The notes: a model not told the origin generated them from the letters alone. Shown: positions 27,000-36,172, counted from the first letter of the stretch. The stretch is 64,000 bases of DNA from Thioclava sp. JE_KL1 (GCF_009296265.1 NZ_WBJS01000001.1:1-64000); one strand, 5' to 3'. Numbers and translations: made by a program.

Positions 27000-28325
27000 T
27001 CACTCGACCTCTTCGAGCACCTCTTTGAGCGTACCGACCAGCTCGTCGATCTGCTCTTTCGAGATGATCAGCGGCGGGCTCATCGCGATGATGTCGCCGG
27101 TGGTCCGGATCAGGATGCCTTTGTCGTAGGCCTTCAGGAAGGCCGAGAAGGCCCGCTTCGTGGGTTCGCCCGCGATCGGCTCCAGCTCGACCGCACCGAT
27201 CAGACCCTCGTTGCGGATGTCGATCACGTTGCGCACGCCCTTGAGCGAATGCAGCGCCTCTTCCCAATAGGGGGCAAGCTCGGCGGCCCGCTCGAACAGG
27301 CCCTCTTCGCGATAGGTCTCGATCGTCGCGATCCCGGCGGCGGCGGCGATCGGGTTGCCCGAATAGGTGTAGCCGTGGAACAGCTCGATCATGTGCTCGG
27401 GGCCGTTCATGAAGGCGTCGTGAACCTCAGCCGTCGCCAGCACTGCGCCCATCGGGATCACCCCGTTGGTGAGGCCCTTCGCGGTGGTCATCATATCCGG
27501 CACGACACCGTATTTCTCGGCGGCGAAGGCCGCGCCCGTGCGCCCGAAACCGGTGATCACCTCGTCGAAGATCAGCAGGATGCCGTGCTTCTTAGTGATG
27601 TCGCGCAGCTTCTGCAGGTAGCCTTTCGGCGGCAACAGCACGCCGGTCGACCCCGCGACCGGTTCCACGATGACGGCGGCGATGGTCTCGGCGCCGTGCA
27701 GCGCGATGATGCGCTCGAGGTCGTCGGCCAGATGCGCACCATGTTCGGGGCAGCCCTTCGACCAGCGGTTCTCCTCGGGCAGATGGGTGTGCGGCAGGTG
27801 ATCGACGCCCGGCACGAGCGGACCGAAGACCTTGCGGTTGGTGACGATGCCGCCGACCGAGATGCCGCCGAAGTTCACGCCGTGATAGCCGCGCTCGCGC
27901 CCGATCAGACGGGTGCGAGCGCCGTCGCCGCGCGCACGGTGATAGGCGATAGCGAGCTTCAGCGCTGTCTCGACCGATTCCGAGCCGGAATTGGTGTAGA
28001 AAACATGCGCCATCTCGTCGGGCGCGATGTCGAGGATGCGGTTCGCAAGCTCGAACGCGATCGGGTGGCCCATCTGGAAGGCGGGCGCGTAATCGAGCTC
28101 GGCGGCCTGCTTCTGGATCGCCTCGGTGATCTTCGGGCGGCAATGGCCCGCGTTGCAGCACCACAGGCCGGCCGTGCCGTCGAGCACCTGACGCCCGTCC
28201 GAGGTGGTGTAATGCATATCCTTCGCGCCCACGAACATGCGCGGGTTCTTCTTGAACTGGCGGTTCGCCGTAAAAGGCATCCAGAAAGCGTTGAGATCGT
28301 TGGGGGACTTGCGGTCGAGCGCCAT
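27000..28325 (-). CDS. Class III aminotransferase, probable beta-alanine/beta-aminoisobutyrate:pyruvate
   Basis: The protein has 441 residues, of the fold-type I PLP omega-aminotransferase group. PLP-site features are GTAGLWCCNAGHCRP near 50, TNSGSESVETALKLA near 110, YHGVNFGGISVGG near 150, LIFDEVITGFGRTG near 250 and the Schiff-base Lys in TTAKGLTNGVIPMG near 285. The family includes beta-alanine:pyruvate aminotransferase, which makes malonate semialdehyde. Its position with a RutR palindrome in front and a RutR-like gene divergent to it supports removal of the beta-amino acids made by pyrimidine degradation. Confidence 0.9.
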   Translation of the reverse strand: MALDRKSPNDLNAFWMPFTANRQFKKNPRMFVGAKDMHYTTSDGRQVLDGTAGLWCCNAGHCRPKITEAIQKQAAELDYAPAFQMGHPIAFELANRILDIAPDEMAHVFYTNSGSESVETALKLAIAYHRARGDGARTRLIGRERGYHGVNFGGISVGGIVTNRKVFGPLVPGVDHLPHTHLPEENRWSKGCPEHGAHLADDLERIIALHGAETIAAVIVEPVAGSTGVLLPPKGYLQKLRDITKKHGILLIFDEVITGFGRTGAAFAAEKYGVVPDMMTTAKGLTNGVIPMGAVLATAEVHDAFMNGPEHMIELFHGYTYSGNPIAAAAGIATIETYREEGLFERAAELAPYWEEALHSLKGVRNVIDIRNEGLIGAVELEPIAGEPTKRAFSAFLKAYDKGILIRTTGDIIAMSPPLIISKEQIDELVGTLKEVLEEVE

Positions 28326-28377
28326 GGAAAAACTCCGGTCGGGCGGCCGGGTCGAGACGCGGCCGGATTGTCTAGTT

Positions 28378-28391
28378 TGACCGAACGGTCA
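28378..28391. promoter_or_regulatory. RutR-type operator 3 (TGACCGAACGGTCA)
   Basis: A third TGACC-N4-GGTCA palindrome lies between the aminotransferase (53 bases from its ATG) and the divergent RutR-like gene. It links this transcription unit to the same regulon as the operon at 24351. Confidence 0.75.
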
Positions 28392-28526
28392 GACTCACGC
28401 TAGCACAGCTTAGGAACCAGTCAAGCGGCCTTCAATGCGCTCTAAAAGCGCACTCTGCTGCCCCGTGGCGATTGATCCCGCAGTAACGCTTCGGTTAACA
28501 TAAAACACGAACTGGGAGACGAATAT

Positions 28527-29177
28527 TTGGCAGACGACCTCGACCCGCGCGACTTCACCAGCGACGACGACGGCAAACGCCCGCTGACCCGGATACAAAA
28601 GGTCAATCGCGGCAAGATTCTCGAGGCGGCGCTGGACGTATTCTCCGCGCATGGGTTCCGCGGCGCGACGCTCGACCAGATCGCGGCGGAAGCTGGGTTG
28701 AGCAAGCCGAACGTACTCTATTACTTCCCCTCGAAAGAGGCGATCCACGCGGCGCTGCTCGAAGGTCTTCTCGATATCTGGCTTGCGCCGCTGCGCGCGA
28801 TTGACCCCGCGGGTGAGCCGCGCGAGGAAATCATGCGCTACATGCGCCGTAAGCTCGAGATGAGCCGCGAGATGCCGCGTGAGAGCCGCCTGTTTGCCAA
28901 CGAGGTCTTGCAGGGCGCCCCCCGGATGGGCGCGGGATTGTCCACTGATCTCAAGACCTTGGTGGACGAGAAGGCCAAGGTGATCGAGGGCTGGATCGCC
29001 GAGGGGCGCCTTGCGCCGGTCGATCCGCATCATCTGATCTTCTCGATCTGGGCGCTCACGCAGCATTACGCCGATTTCGACACGCAGGTTCGTGCGGTGC
29101 TCGGCCCGGGCAAGGACCCGATCGAAGGGGCGGCGCCGTTTCTCGATATGCTGTTCGCGCGACTGCTCAAGCCATAA
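28527..29177 (+). CDS. rutR: TetR-family regulator RutR (closest to the E. coli type)
   Basis: The protein has 216 residues with a TTG start preceded by GGGAG at about eight bases. The DNA-binding part (ILEAALDVFSAHGFRGATLDQIA...AGLSKPNVLYYFPSKEA) and ligand part (LLDIWLAPLRAI; LEMSREMPRESRLFANEVLQGAP; HHLIFSIWALTQHYADFDTQV) follow E. coli RutR almost motif by motif. RutR releases DNA when uracil or thymine binds. It is the second RutR-like protein in 4 kb and stands divergent to the aminotransferase across a RutR palindrome. Confidence 0.9.
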   Translation: MADDLDPRDFTSDDDGKRPLTRIQKVNRGKILEAALDVFSAHGFRGATLDQIAAEAGLSKPNVLYYFPSKEAIHAALLEGLLDIWLAPLRAIDPAGEPREEIMRYMRRKLEMSREMPRESRLFANEVLQGAPRMGAGLSTDLKTLVDEKAKVIEGWIAEGRLAPVDPHHLIFSIWALTQHYADFDTQVRAVLGPGKDPIEGAAPFLDMLFARLLKP

Positions 29178-29277
29178 GCGGTTAAGCCTTCCGTAACTAT
29201 CCCCGGAGTTTCCGCCTGATCTTAACGGTCCGGTAACGCCCCCGGCGCAGTCTGAGGATGCGTGGGGGCGCAGGAAT

Positions 29278-29898
29278 ATGGAGCTCGGGATGGACCGGAT
29301 TTCGGGGTTGATGCCTCAGGTCGGGTGGTCGCCTCTGTTGACGGTGGCGGCCCCGAAGACTGCGCCTGCCAGCACGGTGGAGGCGGCGGCGAATGCGGCC
29401 AATACCAACGGCGGCCTCGGCGCGAATGTAGACACCCAAACGTCGCAGGATCGCGCGCAGCAGGTGCGCGCCTTGGAAGCGCGCGCGGCGCGCGGCGCCA
29501 GCGCGTTGAAGGAGGAAGGGCAGGATCGGGGCACGGAGGATGCAAGCCAACCGTCCCGTACACTCGGCAGAAGCGATGGGGGCGCACGCCCCGATCCCGA
29601 TGCCTTGACCGGCCCGATCCCGACATTCGAGGTCACGCCGCTCGAGGCGCAGGCCGCTGCGCTCTGGGCCGCGCCGGAGCCCGTGCAGCCCGCCGACACG
29701 ATCCAGACCACCGATACATCGACGGAGGAGCCTGCGGAGGTCAAAGCGCCCGACACCGCGAAGGAGGCGCGTGCCGAGCCTGCGCCGCAGACGGAAGACA
29801 AAAACGACGCGCCCTCCGATCATCGGAGCGGCGCGTCGCAGGAGGGATGGTCTCAGGTTGCCCCGCAGGTCGCCCCGAACCTCGACGTGACCCGCTAG
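29278..29898 (+). CDS. Low-complexity hypothetical protein
   Basis: The protein has 206 residues rich in Ala, Thr, Pro, Glu and Asp, with no clear fold, signal peptide or membrane segment. An ATG at 29290 with GGAG six bases upstream is an alternative start. It is convergent with preA and ends 10 bp from its stop. Composition is biased enough that I cannot exclude a non-coding frame, but the start signal and codon usage are reasonable. It may be a disordered protein. Confidence 0.5.
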   Translation: MELGMDRISGLMPQVGWSPLLTVAAPKTAPASTVEAAANAANTNGGLGANVDTQTSQDRAQQVRALEARAARGASALKEEGQDRGTEDASQPSRTLGRSDGGARPDPDALTGPIPTFEVTPLEAQAAALWAAPEPVQPADTIQTTDTSTEEPAEVKAPDTAKEARAEPAPQTEDKNDAPSDHRSGASQEGWSQVAPQVAPNLDVTR

Positions 29899-29908
29899 GC
29901 CCCTGCCC

Positions 29909-31210
29909 TTACTCAGCTGCCGTCGCAGCCGAGGGGTTGTTGGGATGGCTCGTCCAGTTGGCGTAGTCGCCGACCGTCTCGCCGGTGCGCGGATCCACCT
30001 CGCCCTTGTCCATCTTGCGCATCGTGATGCACTCGACCGGGCAGACTTCGACGCAGAGGTTACAGGCCACGCATTCCTCGTCCTTGACCGAGTAGACGCG
30101 ATCTTCGGTCACCGCGATCGCCTGGTGCGAGGTGTCCTCGCAGGCGGCGTAGCAGCGACCGCATTTGATGCAATCGTCCTGATTGATCTCGGCCTTGGTG
30201 ACGTAGTTGAGGTTCAGATACTGCCAATCGGTCACGTTCGGCACCGCGCGCCCCACCAGTTCGGAGGTCGAGGTGAACCCCTTGCGATCCATGTAATCGC
30301 TCAGGCCCGAGATCATTTCCTGCACGACCTTGAAGCCATAGGTCATCGCCGCCGTGCAGACCTGCACATTGCCAGCCCCGAGCGCCATGAACTCCGCCGC
30401 ATCACGCCAGGTCGTCACGCCACCGATGCCCGAGATCGGCAGGCCCGCCGTTTCGGGATCGCGGGCGATCTCGGCCACCATGTTCAGTGCGATCGGCTTC
30501 ACCGCCGGACCGCAATATCCGCCATGGGTGCCCTTGCCGTCGATCGTCGGCTCCGGCGCGAAATCGTCCAGATCGACCGAGGTGATCGAATTGATCGTGT
30601 TGATCAGCGAGACCGCATCCGCCCCGCCGCGCTTGGCGGCCTCCGCCGGGCGGCGGATATCGGTGATGTTGGGCGTGAGCTTCACGATCACCGGCAGGCT
30701 GCAATATTGCTTACACCAGCGGGTGACCATCTCGATATATTCGGGCACCTGCCCAACTGCGGAACCCATGCCGCGCTCGGCCATACCATGCGGGCAGCCG
30801 AAGTTCAGCTCGATCCCGTCGGCGCCGGTTTCCTCGACCAGCGGCAGGATCGCTTTCCAGCTCTCCTCGTCACAGGGCACCATCAGCGAGACGATGATCG
30901 CGCGGTCCGGGTAGTCCTGCTTGACCGCCTTGATCTCGCGTAGGTTGGTCTGCAGCGGACGGTCGGTGATCAGCTCGATATTGTTGAGACCGAGCAGACG
31001 GCGATCCGCACCATAGATCGCGCCGTAACGCGGGCCGTTGACGTTCACGACGGGCGGACCTTCCGAGCCCAGTGTCTTCCACACGACCCCACCCCAACCG
31101 GCTTCAAAAGCGCGGCGGACATTGTATTCCTTGTCCGTCGGCGGCGCGGAGGCGAGCCAGAACGGGTTGGGGGATTTGATACCGATGAATTCAGAAGTCA
31201 GATCGGCCAT
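29909..31210 (-). CDS. preA: NAD-dependent dihydropyrimidine dehydrogenase, PreA subunit
   Basis: The protein has 433 residues. Residues 1-320 form a dihydroorotate-dehydrogenase-like FMN barrel (NPFWLASAPPTDKEYN; NFGCPHGMAERGMGSAVGQ; VKLTPNITDIR; ISGIGGVTTWRDAAEFM). Two [4Fe-4S] clusters follow: CIKCGRCYAAC near 345 and CVACNLCVEVCPVEC near 385. With PreT it reduces uracil and thymine to dihydro forms, the first step of the pathway. It starts three bases after preT ends, so the two form one operon. Confidence 0.95.
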   Translation of the reverse strand: MADLTSEFIGIKSPNPFWLASAPPTDKEYNVRRAFEAGWGGVVWKTLGSEGPPVVNVNGPRYGAIYGADRRLLGLNNIELITDRPLQTNLREIKAVKQDYPDRAIIVSLMVPCDEESWKAILPLVEETGADGIELNFGCPHGMAERGMGSAVGQVPEYIEMVTRWCKQYCSLPVIVKLTPNITDIRRPAEAAKRGGADAVSLINTINSITSVDLDDFAPEPTIDGKGTHGGYCGPAVKPIALNMVAEIARDPETAGLPISGIGGVTTWRDAAEFMALGAGNVQVCTAAMTYGFKVVQEMISGLSDYMDRKGFTSTSELVGRAVPNVTDWQYLNLNYVTKAEINQDDCIKCGRCYAACEDTSHQAIAVTEDRVYSVKDEECVACNLCVEVCPVECITMRKMDKGEVDPRTGETVGDYANWTSHPNNPSAATAAE

Positions 31211-31213
31211 CTC

Positions 31214-32557
31214 TTAGCCCTCCATCAGGAATTGGTGGATTTCTTCAGCCGCATCGCGCCCCTGCGCGACCGCCGTCACGGTCAGGTCTTCGCCGGCATG
31301 GGTGCAATCGCCCCCCGCCCAGACCCGTTCGACCGAGGTGCGGCCTGCGCCGTCCACCTTGATCTTGCCGCCCGCGACTTCGACCTTCGGAGGCATGTCG
31401 CCCAGCGTCTGACCGATCGCCTTGAAGACCTGATCAGCGGACAGTTTGAATGTCGCGTCGGTCATCTCCAGACCGTCGGGGCCTTTCTTCGTGTAGGCGA
31501 ACTCGACCTGACGCACCGCGCCGTTGCCATGGATGGCGATGGGGGCGGCGTTCTCGATGATGTTCACGCCATGGGTGAGCGCGTGCTCCTGCTCGACCGT
31601 GCTGGCGGGCATCTCGGCGCGCGAGCGGCGATAAACGAGGGTCACGTTGAGCGCGCCCAGCAGCTTCGACTGCACGGCAGCGTCAACGGCCGTCATGCCG
31701 CCGCCGATCACGACCACGTCGCGCCCGATCGGCAGCTCGGCCAGATCGGAAGCCTGACGCAGCTCCGCGATGAACTCGGTCGCGGGGCGGATGCCGTCCT
31801 TGTCCTCACCCTCGAGGCGCAGCGCGTTCACGCCCGACAGCCCCATCCCAAGGAAGACTGCGTCGTAATCGCCCAGCAGCTCGGCCAGATCGCCATCCCC
31901 GACGCGGCCAAGTTGCCAATTCTCGACGATGGTGATGCCACCGATCTGCATCAGCCAGTCGACTTCCGCCTGCGCGAATCCGCCCGGCGTCTTGTAGCTG
32001 GCGATACCGTATTCGTTGAGTCCGCCCGGCTTCGAGCGCGCATCATAGACGGTGACCTCGTGGCCCTTCATCGCGAGACGATGCGCACAGGCGAGACCCG
32101 CAGGCCCAGCCCCAACGACCGCCACCGATTTCCCGCTGCGCTCGGCGCGGGTGTAGGGGTGGCTTTGCTTGGCCATCAGCGTATCTGTCGCGAAACGCTG
32201 CAGCGCGCCGATCTCGACCGGCTCGCCTTCCGAATCCATGCGGACACAGGAGCCTTCACAGAGGTTCTCGGTCGGACAGACGCGGGCGCACATGCCGCCC
32301 ATGATATTCTGATCGAAGATCGTCTTCGCCGCAGCTTCCGGCGTTCCCGTCGAGATTTGCCGGATGAAGAGCGGAATGTCGATCGCGGTCGGACATGCCT
32401 CCATGCACGGCGCATCATAGCAGAAATAGCAGCGATCGGCCGCGATGCGGGCTTCTTGCGTCCCCAGCGGCGGCGCGTGATCGGCGAAATTGGTGCAGTA
32501 GCTTTCCGGGTCGAGCCGTGCTGGCGCGATCCCTTCGGTGAGCTGGCTATTGGACAC
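31214..32557 (-). CDS. preT: NAD-dependent dihydropyrimidine dehydrogenase, PreT subunit
   Basis: The protein has 447 residues of the GltD-like flavoprotein type. An N-terminal Fe-S region (CYFCYDAPCMEACPTAIDIP near 42; CARVCPTENLCEGSC near 95) precedes an FAD motif (VAVVGAGPAGLACAHRL near 148) and an NAD(P) motif (VVIGGGMTAVDAAVQSKLLG near 275). It passes electrons from NADH to PreA. It is the first gene of preTA. An ATTTTA-based inverted repeat lies 52 bases upstream. Confidence 0.94.
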   Translation of the reverse strand: MSNSQLTEGIAPARLDPESYCTNFADHAPPLGTQEARIAADRCYFCYDAPCMEACPTAIDIPLFIRQISTGTPEAAAKTIFDQNIMGGMCARVCPTENLCEGSCVRMDSEGEPVEIGALQRFATDTLMAKQSHPYTRAERSGKSVAVVGAGPAGLACAHRLAMKGHEVTVYDARSKPGGLNEYGIASYKTPGGFAQAEVDWLMQIGGITIVENWQLGRVGDGDLAELLGDYDAVFLGMGLSGVNALRLEGEDKDGIRPATEFIAELRQASDLAELPIGRDVVVIGGGMTAVDAAVQSKLLGALNVTLVYRRSRAEMPASTVEQEHALTHGVNIIENAAPIAIHGNGAVRQVEFAYTKKGPDGLEMTDATFKLSADQVFKAIGQTLGDMPPKVEVAGGKIKVDGAGRTSVERVWAGGDCTHAGEDLTVTAVAQGRDAAEEIHQFLMEG

Positions 32558-32608
32558 TTGCGGGCTCCCTGTCAGTTTTTCTTGTTCCCTACGCTCGCAC
32601 AGGATTGA

Positions 32609-32628
32609 ATTTTATCAAGTGGTAAAAT
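32609..32628. promoter_or_regulatory. Inverted repeat upstream of preT (possible operator)
   Basis: Nine-base arms with one mismatch (ATTTTATCA / TGGTAAAAT) flank a two-base centre, in an AT-rich island. It lies 52-71 bases before the preT ATG. It does not match the RutR palindrome. The form fits a dimeric GntR-like regulator that is not encoded beside preTA. Confidence 0.5.
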
Positions 32629-32851
32629 ATGCCGCAGCGCGGCGGGTCGCCAATTCCCGCCCGATTGCCCGGTAGTTCAGCGCCCTCTACCCCACCCGTG
32701 CTCAATTATCGGGCAATCACGAGATCGCGAAACCCTGACGCCAGGACGGCCGATGCGCCTTTTCACCGCGCGTTACCTCGCGTATAACCGCCTCCAGCAC
32801 CAAAGAGCCCCGCAGAATGGGCTCCATTTCAAAGCACCCTTCGAGGACCGC

Positions 32852-33352
32852 ATGACCAAAAATACCCGTGACAACGACGTGGCCTTCATTCAGGCCCTTG
32901 CCGAACTGCTCAATTCGAACGAGCTGACGGAAATCGCCGTGACGCGCGATTACGCGCAAGATGACAGCCTGAAAGTGCGGGTGTCGAAACAGACCAATAT
33001 CGTGCAGGCAGCCGCCCCTGCGCCCGCAGCAGCCCCTGCTCCGGCACCCGCAGCGGCCCCGGCCGCGCAATCCGCAGCCGCCGAGCAATCCGCACCCGTC
33101 GAAGACCCCGCCGATCACCCCGGCGCCGTGGCCTCGCCCATGGTGGGCACCGCCTATCTCTCGCCCGAGCCGGGCGCATCGGCCTTCGTGAAGGTCGGCG
33201 ATCAGGTCAAGGAAGGCCAGACGCTGATGATCGTCGAAGCGATGAAAACCATGAACCACATCCCCGCCCCGAAATCGGGCACGGTCAAGCGCATCCTCGT
33301 CGATGACGGTCAGCCGGTCGAATACGGTTCGACCCTGATGATCGTCGAATAA
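32852..33352 (+). CDS. accB: Acetyl-CoA carboxylase biotin carboxyl carrier protein
   Basis: The protein has 166 residues from the ATG at 32852, following GAGGA. An N-terminal helical region (to about 50) is joined by an Ala/Pro linker (about 55-85) to a biotinyl domain. The biotin Lys lies in [10 protein letters not shown] near residue 132, and the thumb-like insert [14 protein letters not shown] is present. It is the carboxyl carrier of fatty-acid synthesis and is 10 bp ahead of accC. The 294-bp gap to preT holds promoters and the ATTTTA repeat. Confidence 0.95.
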   Translation: MTKNTRDNDVAFIQALAELLNSNELTEIAVTRDYAQDDSLKVRVSKQTNIVQAAAPAPAAAPAPAPAAAPAAQSAAAEQSAPVEDPADHPGAVASPMVGTAYLSPEPGASAFVKVGDQVKEGQTLMIVEAMKTMNHIPAPKSGTVKRILVDDGQPVEYGSTLMIVE

Positions 33353-33362
33353 GGGGGCCGGT

Positions 33363-34706
33363 ATGTTCGACAAGATCCTGATCGCCAACCGGGGCGAGAT
33401 CGCGCTGCGCGTGATCCGTGCCTGCCGCGAGATGGGGATCGCCTCGGTCGCGGTCCATTCGACGGCGGACTCGGACGCGATGCATGTGCGCATGGCCGAT
33501 GAATCGGTCTGCATCGGCCCGAATTCCTCGACGCAATCCTATCTCTCGGTGCCCGCCATCGTCGCGGCCTGCGAGATCACGGGCGCACAGGCGATTCACC
33601 CGGGCTACGGGTTCCTGTCCGAGAATGCCGCCTTCGTGCAGGTGCTCGAGGATCACGGCATCACCTTCATCGGCCCGTCGGCCGCCCATATCCGCATCAT
33701 GGGCGACAAGATCACCGCGAAGGAAACCGCGAAGAACCTCGGCATTCCGGTCGTTCCGGGCTCTGCGGGTGGCGTGCCCGACACCGAGGCCGCGAAGCAG
33801 ATCGCCGGTGATATGGGCTACCCCGTCATCATCAAGGCCACCGCTGGCGGCGGCGGTCGCGGGATGAAGGTCGCGAAATCCGAAGAAGAGCTCGAGGTCG
33901 CCTTCCGCACCGCGCGCTCCGAGGCGAAAGCCGCCTTCGGCAACGACGAAGTCTATATCGAGAAATACCTGCAGAAGCCGCGCCATATCGAGGTGCAGGT
34001 CTTCGGCGACGGCAAGGGTCGCGGCGTCCATCTGGGCGAGCGCGACTGTTCGCTTCAGCGCCGTCACCAGAAGGTGCTCGAAGAGGCCCCCGGCCCCTCG
34101 ATCACACCCGAAGAGCGCGCGCGCATCGGCGGCATCTGCGCCGACGCGATCGGTGAGATGGGCTATTCCGGTGCGGGCACGATCGAGTTCCTCTACGAGG
34201 ATGGCGAGTTCTATTTCATCGAAATGAACACTCGCCTTCAGGTCGAACACCCGGTGACCGAGGCGATCTTCGGCGTCGATCTCGTACGCCAGCAGATCAA
34301 GGTCGCCGCCGGCGAGCCGATGGAATTCGAGCAAGACAAGCTCTCGATCCGCGGTCACGCGATCGAAGTGCGGATCAATGCCGAGAAACTGCCGAATTTC
34401 GCGCCCTGCCCCGGCAAGATCACCCATTACCACGCGCCCGGCGGGCTTGGCGTGCGGATGGATAGCGCGCTCTATGACGGCTATTCGATCCCGCCCTATT
34501 ACGACAGCCTCATCGGCAAGCTGATCGTGCATGGTCGCGACCGCCACGAGGCGCTGCAGCGTCTGCATCGCGCGCTTGGCGAGCTGATCGTGGACGGGGT
34601 GGACACCACCGTGCCGCTGTTCAACGCGCTCCTGCAGGAGCCCGATATCCAGAGCGGCAACTACTCGATCCACTGGCTCGAACGGTGGCTCGAAAAGAAC
34701 CTCTGA
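33363..34706 (+). CDS. accC: Biotin carboxylase subunit of acetyl-CoA carboxylase
   Basis: The protein has 447 residues, the normal AccC length. It shows the start motif KILIANRGEIALRVIRACRE, the ATP-grasp Gly-rich loop IIKATAGGGGRGMKVA near 160-175, and the catalytic stretch FYFIEMNTRLQVEHPVTE near 285. It carboxylates biotin on AccB using ATP and bicarbonate. It forms the accBC operon, and a strong terminator follows 17 bases after the stop. Confidence 0.97.
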   Translation: MFDKILIANRGEIALRVIRACREMGIASVAVHSTADSDAMHVRMADESVCIGPNSSTQSYLSVPAIVAACEITGAQAIHPGYGFLSENAAFVQVLEDHGITFIGPSAAHIRIMGDKITAKETAKNLGIPVVPGSAGGVPDTEAAKQIAGDMGYPVIIKATAGGGGRGMKVAKSEEELEVAFRTARSEAKAAFGNDEVYIEKYLQKPRHIEVQVFGDGKGRGVHLGERDCSLQRRHQKVLEEAPGPSITPEERARIGGICADAIGEMGYSGAGTIEFLYEDGEFYFIEMNTRLQVEHPVTEAIFGVDLVRQQIKVAAGEPMEFEQDKLSIRGHAIEVRINAEKLPNFAPCPGKITHYHAPGGLGVRMDSALYDGYSIPPYYDSLIGKLIVHGRDRHEALQRLHRALGELIVDGVDTTVPLFNALLQEPDIQSGNYSIHWLERWLEKNL

Positions 34707-34723
34707 TCGGTTCGAAATTTGCG

Positions 34724-34752
34724 AAAACGCCCCCGGTTTCGGGGGCGTTTTT
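34724..34752. terminator. Bidirectional terminator after accBC
   Basis: A perfect AACGCCCCCG / CGGGGGCGTT stem with a short TTT-type loop is flanked by A-run and T-run. It serves accBC on the plus strand and overlaps the end of the convergent methyltransferase gene. Confidence 0.9.
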
Positions 34753-35462
34753 CATTTCGGGGTCAGCAGGCAGGTGCCGCGCTTTTTCTCTTTGTCCTTG
34801 GGGCGATAGTAATCCCCGATATGCTGCCGCTGGCCATTCCCGATCTGCTCCCAGTCCAGCCAATGGCAGTCGTAATCGAGCACGTCGGCCATCGCGGTCA
34901 TCGCCGGGAAAGACGGGATGCCGATCAGCGCCTTTTCCTGGCCCTCGATCTGCGGAATAGAGTTCAGCTCGTTGTCGGTGCGCTCGCGCATCAGCAGGAT
35001 CACCGGCCCGGGGCGCTGCGCGAATTCGCTGTCCACGATCACCAGCTCCGGCCCCAGTTGGCGCACCAGCTGGAACAACCGGAAATGGTCCATCACGTGG
35101 TAGAGAATACCGAGGACGCCCACGACGTCGAAGCGCTCGCCCGCGTCGATCAGCTTCTGCATCCCGTCGAAGATGTCGTCGCAGGTCAGCGTCACCTTCT
35201 CGCGCAGATGCGCGCGGGGGAATTGGTCGAAGCGGTCGATCAGCTCCTGTCGCCCTTCGATTCCCACCACTTCCGACGCGCCCGCCGCCGCGAAGGCATA
35301 GGCCCAGCGGCCATCATGCGCCGCCAGATCGAGCACGCGCTTGCCCGCGATCTCCTGTTCCAGCGGCTTGATGATCATCTTGTGGCGCAGGTTCATCCGC
35401 TCCACCGTGCCGGGATCTTCGGCGTATCGGTCGATCTCGGGGAGGAAATCGTAGAAACCCAT
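34752..35462 (-). CDS. SAM-dependent methyltransferase
   Basis: The protein has 236 residues of the class I Rossmann type. Motif I is VLDLAAHDGRWAYAFAAAGAS near 45, with the acidic ribose ligand in VVGIEGRQE; motif IV-like FDVVGVLGILYHV lies near 110. The LGILYHV stretch recalls DUF1698/CmoB-like enzymes of tRNA wobble uridine, but the CmoB N-terminal part is absent, so the substrate remains open. It is convergent with accC and divergent from aat. Confidence 0.8.
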   Translation of the reverse strand: MGFYDFLPEIDRYAEDPGTVERMNLRHKMIIKPLEQEIAGKRVLDLAAHDGRWAYAFAAAGASEVVGIEGRQELIDRFDQFPRAHLREKVTLTCDDIFDGMQKLIDAGERFDVVGVLGILYHVMDHFRLFQLVRQLGPELVIVDSEFAQRPGPVILLMRERTDNELNSIPQIEGQEKALIGIPSFPAMTAMADVLDYDCHWLDWEQIGNGQRQHIGDYYRPKDKEKKRGTCLLTPK

Positions 35463-35533
35463 ATTTGCGCTCGGCCCCGCTCTGGTTCATCTTGTTGGCG
35501 AGCCTAGGCGTAAGGGGAAAACCGGGCAAGATA

Positions 35534-36172
35534 ATGACGGACAGGTTGAGCGCGGAACTACTTTTGGCGGGCTATGCGCAGGGCATCTTTCCGATGGCCG
35601 AAAGCCGCGACAATCCGCAATTGCATTGGTTCGACCCGGCGCTGCGCGGGATCGTGCCCTTGGACAAATTCCACATTTCGCGTTCTCTGGCGAAGGTTAT
35701 CCGGCGCGGGGATTACAACATTTCAACAAATGCCGCATTTCGGGGCGTGGTCGAAGGTTGCGCCGACCGGGACGAGACATGGATCAACGGCCCGCTGTTC
35801 ATGCTCTACGATCAGCTCCATGCGGCGGGCTTCGCGCATAGCCTTGAGGTCTGGCAAGATGACGAGCTCGCGGGCGGTATTTTCGGGATCACATTGGGCG
35901 GCGCGTTCTTCGGCGAGAGCATGTTCTCGCGGCGGCCCAATGCCTCGAAAGTGGCGCTGACCTATCTGGTGGACAGGCTGCGCCAGACGGGGTTCACCTT
36001 GCTCGACACGCAATACATCACGCCGCATCTGGCCTCGATGGGCGCGATCGAAGTGACCCGGATCGAATATCGCGCGCGTCTAGCTCAGGCGCTGACGCGG
36101 GAATGCGACTTCACCTCAGGCGTGATCCCTGCGCCTCAGTCGCTTTTACAGCGGATGACCCAGACGTCGTAA
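35534..36172 (+). CDS. aat: Leucyl/phenylalanyl-tRNA--protein transferase
   Basis: The protein has 212 residues from the ATG at 35534. Family motifs are LLAGYAQGIFPMAE near 10, WFDPALRGIVPLD near 38, TWINGPLFMLYDQLHAAGFAHSLEVW near 75-100, GGIFGITLGGAFFGESMFS and LLDTQYITPHLASMGA. It transfers Leu/Phe from tRNA to proteins with N-terminal Arg/Lys to mark them for ClpAP. Its last 37 bases overlap the convergent DUF2155 gene. clpX/clpP lie 1.5 kb away. Confidence 0.95.
   Translation: MTDRLSAELLLAGYAQGIFPMAESRDNPQLHWFDPALRGIVPLDKFHISRSLAKVIRRGDYNISTNAAFRGVVEGCADRDETWINGPLFMLYDQLHAAGFAHSLEVWQDDELAGGIFGITLGGAFFGESMFSRRPNASKVALTYLVDRLRQTGFTLLDTQYITPHLASMGAIEVTRIEYRARLAQALTRECDFTSGVIPAPQSLLQRMTQTS

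Noticed and set aside
29909-31210. PreA has Val where mammalian DPD has its catalytic Cys (AVGQ versus ACGQ)
   Set aside because: From memory, E. coli PreA also reads VGQ at this place, so it is a feature of bacterial PreA and not an anomaly.
36136-36172. Overlap of aat and the DUF2155 gene as an annotation error
   Set aside because: Both ends match their families in length and motif. A 37-bp convergent overlap is unusual but acceptable.
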